From Deltaproteobacteria bacterium RIFOXYA12_FULL_61_11 (GTDB lineage: Bacteria > Bdellovibrionota_F > JAHFAK01 > YA12-FULL-61-11), in the NCBI GenBank assembly GCA_001799195.1, contig MGSU01000322.1:1-5182 (forward strand): a DNA stretch of 5,182 nucleotides. The letters run 5' to 3'. Below the pieces are notes generated by a model. It worked only from the letters and a program-made list of their open reading frames with translations. It was not told the DNA's origin and made no database searches. Shown here in pieces: positions 1-5,182 of the stretch. A program made the position numbers and the translations under genes. The first letter of the stretch is position 1. The number at the start of each line of letters is the position of its first letter.

Positions 1-298
1 CCTCAAGAGCTAACTCCGCGGTGCCGTGCCCGGTCAGGATGATCACCGGTACGGCGCCGAACTCGGACCGCACTTTCCGCAAGGTTTCGAGCCCGTCCAT
101 ACCCTCCATCTTGAGGTCCAGGACAACTACCTGGGGGAGATTTCGGCGCATGTTCTCCAGGGCCTGCTTCCCACTACCCGCGGTATGGACCTCAAAGCCT
201 CTTCTCGTCAGGGCGCGAGCAGTACTCTCGCGGAACTCTCGTTCGTCGTCGACGAGCAGGACCATAGGTTTTGCAACACTCAGTTCTGGTTTCTGCAT
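1..298 (-). CDS. Receiver-domain response regulator, C-terminal part cut off by the window edge
   Basis: The frame is open from an ATG at 298 to the window edge, giving the first 99 residues. It starts MQKPELSVAKPMVLLVDDER and reads as a canonical CheY-like receiver: the acidic pair Asp17-Asp18, the predicted phosphoacceptor Asp61 in VVVLDLKMEGMDG, and the switch Thr89 in VIILTGHG. The conserved Lys would lie just beyond the edge. GGGAG at 305-309 sits 6 nt before the start, and the start is 13 nt after the permease stop, so it is the last visible gene of the operon. The segment ALTRRGFEVHTA closely resembles ALTRRGLSVRTA in the first receiver of the protein at 2186-3034, so the two are probably old paralogues; their codons differ a lot. 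Whether an output domain (DNA-binding, AAA+ sigma-54 activator, enzyme) follows cannot be seen. The receiver call is secure; the full architecture is unknown. Confidence 0.93.
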   Translation of the reverse strand, partial: MQKPELSVAKPMVLLVDDEREFRESTARALTRRGFEVHTAGSGKQALENMRRNLPQVVVLDLKMEGMDGLETLRKVRSEFGAVPVIILTGHGTAELALE

Positions 299-311
299 GG
301 TATTCTCCCAT

Positions 312-2162
312 TCACTGGAGGGGTAAACCCTGGAAGCCCAGAGCGTGCCAATATACAACCTGGAGGGCGATCAGGACGATCAGTCCGATGATAAGGCAGG
401 GGATACCCAGCCGCAGGAAATCCTTCATCTCCAGATGTCCACTGGCGTATATGATGGCATTCGGAGGAGTGCCGATGACCAGAAGATAGGCCATCGAGGA
501 AGCACAGGCCGTAGCCATACCCATGAACGGAATGACCGCGCTGCCCGGATTTGAGACCGCTGCCATGTTCAAGGTAATCGGGCCGACACAAGCAGCCGCG
601 GGACCATCGGCCATGAGCTGGGTCAACCCTGCCGTGACAAGACTTCCCAGCGCAACGAGACCCGTGCCGGTCGCAATGCCCAGGGGTTCAACCAGTTCGA
701 TGATAGAGCGAGCCATCCAGTAGGCAGTTCCGCTCTCAGCCATGACCTTGCCGAAAATGATCGCACCTGCATACAGCCAGACCACGCCCCAGTCGACTCG
801 CTCTTGGTAATCCCGCCAGTTAACCACTCCGGCGAGCAGGAAGGCCATGGCCCCGGCCACGGCAAGCACACCTAGACCCAGACGCACTCCCAGGAGTTCC
901 GTCAGTACATCCTTCTCCAGAATCCACCCCGTGACCATGACCACGAAGATGATGAGGGTAACAATCTGCTTTCGCGACCACCCCCCCATGGCCTCTATAT
1001 CGCGGCGCAAACCATTGAGCGCCTCACTGAGATCCAAGATCTTGGGTTTGAAACGCACGTTGACCAGGAACCAGAGCACCGGCATCATCACCAGGACGAA
1101 GGGGCAAGCGTAGAGCATCCATTCGGCGAAACCGATGTTGATGCCGAACATATCCTCGACGTAGGTCATCATGATGACGTTGCGCGCTCCGCCCGAGGGC
1201 GAACCGAACCCGCCGATGTTGCAGGCCATACCCACGGTCAGGATGAGCATCTTGGCCAGCTCGGGGTCGACAGGCACCTTTTCGTTCAAACTGTTGGAGT
1301 AGAGAATCATAGCAATGGGCAGGAACATAGCGGCCAAGGCGTGGTCCGAGATGAAGGCCGAGGCCGGCGCGATCACCAGGATCAGGATGCCAGTGATCAA
1401 CTTCAGGTTCGGTTTTGCCAAAACTTTGAACATCATCAAACAGATGCGTTTATCGACACCGGTCTTCACAAAGGCCGCCGCGAACATCAAGCTACCCATG
1501 ATAAACCAACAAGCGTCATCCCAGAACATCGAGGCGACCTCACGCCGTGAGACGACCCCGCCGAATACCAGGATCAGACCAATGCAAAAAGCTACGCCGG
1601 GCAGAGGCATGGCCTCGGTGAGGAAACAGGTAACCACGAACAGGACCAAGGCGAAGATCAAACGTATTTTTTTGGCTGTCTCGTCGACCTTCTTCCGCTG
1701 CCCCTCGTCCAGATCCGCCAGCGACAGACGTTCGTAGCGCAGAGCGTGAGCCTCCTGCATGACGGCAAAGAAACGCTCGGCCGATACCTCGGCAAGGGCT
1801 TTGCGATGGTTGGCGAGGTGGGCTTTATGAACCTCCAAACCAACCGATTTCATCCATTTCTCGTCCCGGGACAAGAGCTTCTCCTTGGTCAGCATACCTT
1901 GCTGCAGACCTTGTTCGAGGATACGCGCACTGAACGCCTCCCACTGCTCTGCACGGTCGAACTCCTTACCGTAGAACGTCGTTGTCAGATGGTCCAACAC
2001 GAACCGACTGCCGTAGGTATACTCCACTGCCACGTCGAGCATCGAGTCCGGTATCGGCATAAACAGCGTTGCCACGAACAGCAGTACGGCCAGCCCGAAT
2101 TTCCGGTAGTCCACGTAGCGGTCGTACCCGACAGCCTTTTTCCCAGAGACAGGCCTCTTCAT
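312..2162 (-). CDS. DASS/SLC13-type anion permease with altered cation-site motifs and a periplasmic insertion
   Basis: This 616-residue membrane protein belongs to the divalent anion:sodium symporter (SLC13/CitT/INDY) group of the ion transporter superfamily, which imports dicarboxylates, citrate or sulfate across the inner membrane. After a basic N-terminus, TM1 is at about 22-38. A soluble, charged, helix-rich stretch follows at about 45-165, then the family-typical TEAMPLPGV (182-190), FVKTGVDKRI (231-240) and the two inverted repeats. At the re-entrant hairpin tips, where the family has Ser-Asn-Thr, repeat 1 has Ser272-Asp273-His274 and repeat 2 has Ala518-Asp519-Gly520. The partner loop is GSPSGGARN (320-328) in repeat 1, while repeat 2 keeps the usual IGTPPNA (563-569). 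Usual family length is about 450-500, so the insertion accounts for the excess. The ATG at 2162 has AGAGGG 6 nt upstream and lies 23 nt after the REC-REC gene. The family is clear; substrate and coupling ion are not, and Na+ coupling should not be assumed. Confidence 0.9.
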   Translation of the reverse strand: MKRPVSGKKAVGYDRYVDYRKFGLAVLLFVATLFMPIPDSMLDVAVEYTYGSRFVLDHLTTTFYGKEFDRAEQWEAFSARILEQGLQQGMLTKEKLLSRDEKWMKSVGLEVHKAHLANHRKALAEVSAERFFAVMQEAHALRYERLSLADLDEGQRKKVDETAKKIRLIFALVLFVVTCFLTEAMPLPGVAFCIGLILVFGGVVSRREVASMFWDDACWFIMGSLMFAAAFVKTGVDKRICLMMFKVLAKPNLKLITGILILVIAPASAFISDHALAAMFLPIAMILYSNSLNEKVPVDPELAKMLILTVGMACNIGGFGSPSGGARNVIMMTYVEDMFGINIGFAEWMLYACPFVLVMMPVLWFLVNVRFKPKILDLSEALNGLRRDIEAMGGWSRKQIVTLIIFVVMVTGWILEKDVLTELLGVRLGLGVLAVAGAMAFLLAGVVNWRDYQERVDWGVVWLYAGAIIFGKVMAESGTAYWMARSIIELVEPLGIATGTGLVALGSLVTAGLTQLMADGPAAACVGPITLNMAAVSNPGSAVIPFMGMATACASSMAYLLVIGTPPNAIIYASGHLEMKDFLRLGIPCLIIGLIVLIALQVVYWHALGFQGLPLQ

Positions 2163-2185
2163 GCTCCACCCTCTGCTGAAGTTGT

Positions 2186-3034
2186 TCAGTCTCTGCGTAG
2201 TTCGTCCACCATGCGTTCCCGGTCTTGCCGTTCGTGGACCCGCTTGCTTTCAGCAGCGCTCCTGATGACGGTCGCCAACTGCTCTGGATCCTGCGGTTTG
2301 AGCAGGTAGTCGTAGGCCCCGGATTTGAGTCCCTCCACGGCGCTCTCTGCGGTAGCATGGCCGGTGAGCAGGATGACCTCGGTCGCCGGGTGTCGAGTCT
2401 TGATCGTGCGCAGCAGTTGCAGACCATCGATTCCGGGCATGCGAACGTCGACCACGGCTACGTCGCAGAGGGTGGTTGCGAGCACTTCGAGCGCGCGCTT
2501 CCCTTCCTCTGCCACGAGAACGGTGAAATTTCGCCGACGCAACACTTTGGAAAGCGTCGTGGTGAAGAGGTGCTCATCATCCACCAACAGCACAACGATC
2601 TCGCGTCGTCCGCTCTGTGCATTGTCCTCCGCTGCTATGACCTGGTCATCACCGCAGCGGACCGCATGTGCTTTCTGGATGACCTCGTACAGTTCCGCCG
2701 GCTCACAGGGTTTACCCAGGTAGTCGAACACACCCTTGCGTCCCAGTTCGAAGGCCTGACCAAGGTCACCGTGCCCGGTCAGCATCACCACCTCGGTCTC
2801 CGGCTGGAGGTGCTTGACCTCGGCAAAGAAAGCATGGCCGTCGGCGTCTGGCAGGCGCACGTCGAGAACCACGACCGCACAAGCGACGTGCCGGAGGACC
2901 TCTCTCGCTTCGGCCGCGCAAGCGGCTGTACGCACGCTGAGGCCACGTCGGGTCAAGGCCTTGGCCGTAGCATGGAGAAATTCGACCTCGTCGTCGATCA
3001 ACAGGACTGTGAACTCGGCCGTTTCGGGTTGCAT
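2186..3034 (-). CDS. Tandem receiver-domain (REC-REC) response regulator without output domain
   Basis: The 282-residue protein, counted from the preferred start, is two CheY-like receivers joined by a short polar linker. Receiver 1 has Asp14-Asp15, phosphoacceptor Asp58 (VVVLDVRLPDADG), Thr86 and Lys108 (YLGKP). Receiver 2 has Asp152-Asp153, phosphoacceptor Asp196 (VAVVDVRMPGIDG), Thr224 and Lys246 (YLLKP). All phosphorylation and switch residues are intact in both. A highly charged helical tail of roughly 25 residues (ending RERMVDELRRD) follows; there is no DNA-binding, AAA+ or enzymatic domain. It lies directly behind the histidine kinase and is probably its partner, acting as a phosphate sink, relay intermediate or protein-interaction switch (inference). 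I chose ATG 3034 because GAGGAGG lies 5 nt before it. An in-frame ATG at 3061 would add nine residues (MQPTIEEEI), overlap the kinase gene by 16 nt, and has the weaker AGGGAG 5 nt upstream. Confidence 0.93.
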   Translation of the reverse strand: MQPETAEFTVLLIDDEVEFLHATAKALTRRGLSVRTAACAAEAREVLRHVACAVVVLDVRLPDADGHAFFAEVKHLQPETEVVMLTGHGDLGQAFELGRKGVFDYLGKPCEPAELYEVIQKAHAVRCGDDQVIAAEDNAQSGRREIVVLLVDDEHLFTTTLSKVLRRRNFTVLVAEEGKRALEVLATTLCDVAVVDVRMPGIDGLQLLRTIKTRHPATEVILLTGHATAESAVEGLKSGAYDYLLKPQDPEQLATVIRSAAESKRVHERQDRERMVDELRRD

Positions 3035-3061
3035 TATTTCCTCCTCTATCGTGGGTTGCAT
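3026..3061 (-). repeat. 9-nt direct repeat ATGCAACCC at the two candidate REC-REC starts
   Basis: ATGCAACCC occurs at 3053-3061 and again at 3026-3034, exactly 27 nt (nine codons) apart and in the same frame, so both candidate starts encode Met-Gln-Pro. Each copy has its own purine-rich site upstream (AGGGAG at 3067-3072, GAGGAGG at 3040-3046). It could be a small tandem duplication of a translation start, or chance. Confidence 0.6.
3040..3046 (-). promoter_or_regulatory. Strong ribosome binding site of the REC-REC gene, overlapping the kinase stop
   Basis: On the minus strand this reads GAGGAGG, a full match to the core anti-SD complement, 5 nt before the ATG at 3034. Its first G is also the last base of the TAG stop of the kinase gene (3046-3048). 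This decides the start in favour of 3034 over 3061 and implies translational coupling. Confidence 0.75.
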
Positions 3062-4734
3062 CCGTTCTCCCTAGCTCGGGGTAAGGTGATATGGAACGCG
3101 GCTCCCCCGCCGGATTCGCTCTCGACCCAGATTCGTCCGTGCCAGCTCGTCACCGCGCCGAAGCACACAGCCAAGCCCAATCCCGTGCCTTTGCCAGGGG
3201 GTTTCGTGGTGTAGAACGGCTGGAAGCAACGCTCGAGATCGGCGCTCTCAACCCCTTTTCCGGTGTCCTCAACCACAAGGTGGACCAACGCACCATCGAC
3301 GAAGACCGAAACGAGGATGGCACCGTTGTCCTCGATCGCTTGCAGCGCATTGGTGATCAGGTTGGTGAAGACTTGCTGGAATTCGCAGGAGTCGAACACA
3401 ACCTCGGAAGTACACCCATCGTGCTCCAAACACAGATCGACGTTCTGCAGCGCGGCTTGCCTACTCATGGCCGAGACGACCTCTCGGAGCTGGACGACCG
3501 GTTCCAGCACCTCTGCCTTGGCCTGTCCCTGTCTCCCGAACTTGAGCATGCGCGAGGTGATACCCTTGCACCGTTCGATCTGTTTCCGGATGAGATCCAG
3601 CGATCCCCACAGTTCCTCTTTGTCGCCCTGGCTCAGACCGAGTCGCTCTAACACGTCCCCGAGATTGGTTTTTTCAGCGCTGATGATCGCCAGGGGATTG
3701 TTGATCTCATGGGCTAGTCCTGTAGCCATCTCCCCGAGCGAAGCTAACTTCGCCGCCCGAGTGAACTGGCGGTCCGCATTGGTTTTTTCCTCCATTGCCT
3801 TACGCACCATCCGCAATAACGTGCGGGTCGTGAAGAACACTGTGGCCAGCGCGAACCCGAGACCGAGGAGGAACACGAACATCCCACGGCCCATGGCTCG
3901 ACGCACGGGTGCGAGAACCTCGTCTTCGTCTTGTTGAGTGACCAACAACCACTGCCCCCCCTTGATCCACATCATGGTGCGGAGAAACTCGCGGCCATCG
4001 GGTTGTCGGTGGACACTCGACCGTATTCCCTCGAAGAGTTCGGGAGAGAGACCGCTCGCGGCCATGAGGTCCCCCCCACGAAGAGGCTTGGTCTGATAGC
4101 GGCCTTCTCGATCTAGGAGGTAACAGTCACCGCTGTGACCGAGGCCTCCGCGGGCAACCAAGGTCGAGAACTCCTTCAAATCTACCGTGCTCCGCAGAAT
4201 GAGGCTTCCTGCCTCGCTCGCCTCGCGCTTGACCGCCAGGACGAAATGGGGGACCCCACGGAAGCCGAGGAAGACGTCGCTGATGAACCACCCCTCAAGC
4301 ATGACCCGTTCGAACCACCGGCTACCCCGGTAATCCTTATCCATGAGATCGAAATCGCCATGGTACGAGAGGTGACGCCCATTGGAGCCGATCACTCCCA
4401 GGTCCTGGAAGAAGCCTGGGTAGTGCCGACCCAACCGTTCGTGCAATTCCTCGAGGGAGCCCTGCCCGACCAATCGCTCGAGCGGTTCGGTCGAGACCAA
4501 GAGGCGCATGACCTCGAGTCGCTCTTGTAAGAGGCGGTCGACCATAGAGGCATGATCTGCGGTCAGGAGTTGGAGTTGTCCCACCGCCGCATCGCGCATC
4601 AGTCCTTCGAAAACGAAATAAGCTCCGAGGGCAAGAACCGCCATCGGCACGGTGGCGGCGAAGAACAGGAGTCCTCGGACGCGGAACCCAATCCGCTGCA
4701 GCGCGGCTTGTTCCGAAGGGCAGGTTTGTTCCAT
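3046..4734 (-). CDS. Membrane sensor histidine kinase with extracytoplasmic Cache-like sensor
   Basis: The 562-residue protein autophosphorylates on His and passes the phosphoryl group to receivers, here most likely those encoded next to it. In order: TM1 at about 21-42; an extracytoplasmic region at about 45-280 that reads as a double-Cache sensor (SRWFERVM at 138-145, FISDVFLGFRGVPHF at 150-164, second lobe near GDCYLLDREGRY at 202-213); TM2 at about 285-303; and a short helical linker without a recognisable HAMP. The HisKA region follows, with phosphoacceptor His342 in GLAHEINNPLA. The HATPase domain has the N box (TNLITNAL, 457-464), G1 (DTGKGV, 490-495), F box (FQPFYTTK, 504-511) and G2 (GKGTGLGL, 514-521). 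All catalytic boxes are intact and no receiver is fused. It is the first gene of the operon. I chose ATG 4734; in-frame alternatives are GTG 4737 and ATG 4785, the latter without a visible SD. No ligand can be named. Confidence 0.93.
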   Translation of the reverse strand: MEQTCPSEQAALQRIGFRVRGLLFFAATVPMAVLALGAYFVFEGLMRDAAVGQLQLLTADHASMVDRLLQERLEVMRLLVSTEPLERLVGQGSLEELHERLGRHYPGFFQDLGVIGSNGRHLSYHGDFDLMDKDYRGSRWFERVMLEGWFISDVFLGFRGVPHFVLAVKREASEAGSLILRSTVDLKEFSTLVARGGLGHSGDCYLLDREGRYQTKPLRGGDLMAASGLSPELFEGIRSSVHRQPDGREFLRTMMWIKGGQWLLVTQQDEDEVLAPVRRAMGRGMFVFLLGLGFALATVFFTTRTLLRMVRKAMEEKTNADRQFTRAAKLASLGEMATGLAHEINNPLAIISAEKTNLGDVLERLGLSQGDKEELWGSLDLIRKQIERCKGITSRMLKFGRQGQAKAEVLEPVVQLREVVSAMSRQAALQNVDLCLEHDGCTSEVVFDSCEFQQVFTNLITNALQAIEDNGAILVSVFVDGALVHLVVEDTGKGVESADLERCFQPFYTTKPPGKGTGLGLAVCFGAVTSWHGRIWVESESGGGAAFHITLPRARENGCNPR

Positions 4735-4742
4735 CACCTCGG

Positions 4743-4747
4743 TCCTA
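4743..4747 (-). promoter_or_regulatory. Candidate ribosome binding site of the histidine kinase
   Basis: TAGGA on the minus strand lies 8 nt before ATG 4734 and 5 nt before GTG 4737. It is modest, but better than anything in front of the upstream in-frame ATG at 4785. A GAGG at 4737-4740 is too close to serve the ATG. Confidence 0.45.
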
Positions 4748-4807
4748 TTCCAATCCGACCCGAGTATCCGCCCCCCAGTGGGCATGAACCATGCCGTGCC
4801 TCATATC

Positions 4808-4813
4808 ATTGTA
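4808..4813 (-). promoter_or_regulatory. Weak -10-like element TACAAT upstream of the kinase
   Basis: TACAAT on the minus strand matches 5 of 6 bases of the sigma-70 -10 consensus, within the only AT-rich patch of the leader (4801-4844). At 16-18 nt upstream there is only GGGGTT-like sequence, not a good -35, so an activator-dependent promoter or a chance match are both possible. A start near 4800 would leave a leader of about 65 nt to ATG 4734. Confidence 0.22.
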
Positions 4814-4844
4814 TCCATTGTCTTTATTCGAACCCCGGCAAATA

Positions 4845-4861
4845 CCCCCCCCCCCTACCCC
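4845..4861 (-). repeat. G11 homopolymer with adjacent G4 run (potential slippage or G-quadruplex site)
   Basis: The plus strand has 11 consecutive C (4845-4855), then TA, then four C (4858-4861). On the operon's sense strand this is GGGGTA followed by 11 G. It overlaps an 8-bp palindrome CCCTAGGG at 4859-4866. It lies about 31 nt upstream of the weak -10-like element, so length changes would affect upstream binding sites rather than promoter spacing. The tract is directly seen; its function is not. Confidence 0.8.
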
Positions 4862-5122
4862 TAGGGCAGGAATGCACAACGCGAGTGGGGTTCAGGATCA
4901 AACCTTTGCGGAGCTCGTCCTCCTGCACGGAAAGGACCCAAGAACCGGGTAGGGCAATGTACCTCAGACGAGAGGGCTGAGCTCGAGAGCGTACTTGTCG
5001 GTTGTACCTGCGGACGTCTCGAGGGTCGAGCCGTCGAAGGCCTCCAACCTCCGTCGACAGGTTCGTAGCCCTCCCTTCCCAGTAAGCCTTCAGTGAAGTT
5101 CAGTTTTGGGTGAATTGCACTT

Positions 5123-5134
5123 GAGTGATCACTC
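5123..5134. repeat. 12-bp perfect palindrome GAGTGATCACTC
   Basis: The sequence equals its own reverse complement over 12 bases with a TGATCA centre. It is in non-coding DNA about 390 nt upstream of the kinase start. It has the size and symmetry of a dimeric regulator's operator, but only one copy is visible in the leader and no regulator can be assigned. Confidence 0.5.
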
Positions 5135-5154
5135 CATCGACGGGGTGGCACCGA

Positions 5155-5167
5155 CGGGGGTCCCCCG
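5155..5167. repeat. Short GC-rich inverted repeat
   Basis: CGGGGG and CCCCCG are separated by a single T, with TGGC (5146-5149) and GCCA (5167-5170) as further outer complementarity. There is no following T run on either strand, so an intrinsic terminator is not supported. It may be chance in GC-rich DNA. Confidence 0.35.
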
Positions 5168-5182
5168 CCACGCGCAAGGATG

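Larger units (their letters stand above)
4735..5182. other. Non-coding leader/intergenic region upstream of the operon
   Basis: I see no convincing gene in these roughly 450 nt. One minus-strand frame is open from the right edge to a TAG at 4861 (about 107 codons), but its product is dominated by Pro, Ser and Arg with no domain, motif or SD-supported start. I treat it as chance openness in GC-rich DNA; the tail of a gene to the right cannot be fully excluded. The region does hold a G-rich tract (4845-4861), a 12-bp palindrome (5123-5134), a short GC-rich inverted repeat (5155-5167) and a weak -10-like element (4808-4813). No tRNA or strong intrinsic terminator was found. Confidence 0.7.

Noticed and set aside
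1746-2309. Plus-strand open frame of 187 codons opposite the permease N-terminus
   Set aside because: It overlaps the permease and the end of the REC-REC gene, has no domain and no good SD, and is best explained as a shadow.
2225-3214. Long plus-strand open frame (329 codons) opposite the REC-REC gene
   Set aside because: It is antisense to a clear two-receiver protein whose motifs are intact, shows no recognisable domain, and such shadow frames are common in GC-rich DNA.
4823-4840. GGTTCGAAT on the minus strand, resembling a tRNA T-loop or an integrase attachment core
   Set aside because: The flanking bases do not pair into a T-arm, no acceptor, D or anticodon arms are nearby, and no integrase is in the window.
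5088-5110. CTTCAGTGAAG hairpin followed by a short TTTT, a possible intrinsic terminator on the plus strand
   Set aside because: The stem is only 5 bp and the T run is four bases and offset, too weak to call.
5146-5161. TGGCAC as half of a sigma-54 promoter
   Set aside because: The -12 element (TTGCA-like) is missing at the required spacing; GGGGT stands there instead.
4861-5182. Minus-strand frame open from the right edge to a TAG at 4861, possible gene tail
   Set aside because: Its product is Pro/Ser/Arg-rich with no domain or motif, and no SD-supported start is seen. Kept only as a remote possibility.

Overview
The window holds four genes, all on the minus strand and tightly packed. Read 5' to 3' on that strand they are: a membrane-bound Cache-type sensor histidine kinase (3046-4734), a stand-alone protein made of two receiver domains (2186-3034), a 12-ish-segment DASS/SLC13-type anion permease (312-2162), and a further receiver-domain response regulator that runs off the left edge (1-298). 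The gaps are 11, 23 and 13 nt. The first Shine-Dalgarno overlaps the preceding stop codon by one base, so a single translationally coupled operon is the natural reading.

Region by region: 1-2162 carries the truncated regulator and the permease; 2186-4734 the two-component core; 4735-5182 (about 450 nt) has no convincing gene and is the presumptive promoter/leader. That leader contains a run of 11 C (11 G on the sense strand of the operon), a 12-bp perfect palindrome and a short GC-rich inverted repeat.

The base composition looks moderately GC-rich, with good Shine-Dalgarno sites. The style of the kinase (Cache sensor, no HAMP, HEINNP phosphoacceptor box) and the pairing of an SLC13-like permease with receiver-only proteins suggest a Gram-negative bacterium, most likely from the Desulfobacterota (former Deltaproteobacteria). 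This is inference from gene style; there is no marker gene.

Likely joint function (inference): the kinase senses a small extracytoplasmic ligand, phosphorylates one or more of the three receiver domains, and the operon also makes a permease for that ligand or a related anion. The most notable points are in the permease. Both pseudo-symmetric Ser-Asn-Thr cation-site motifs of the family are replaced by sequences with Asp in the middle (Ser-Asp-His and Ala-Asp-Gly), and about 115 extra residues sit between its first and second membrane segments, on the predicted periplasmic side. No mobile element, CRISPR array, tRNA or rRNA was found.
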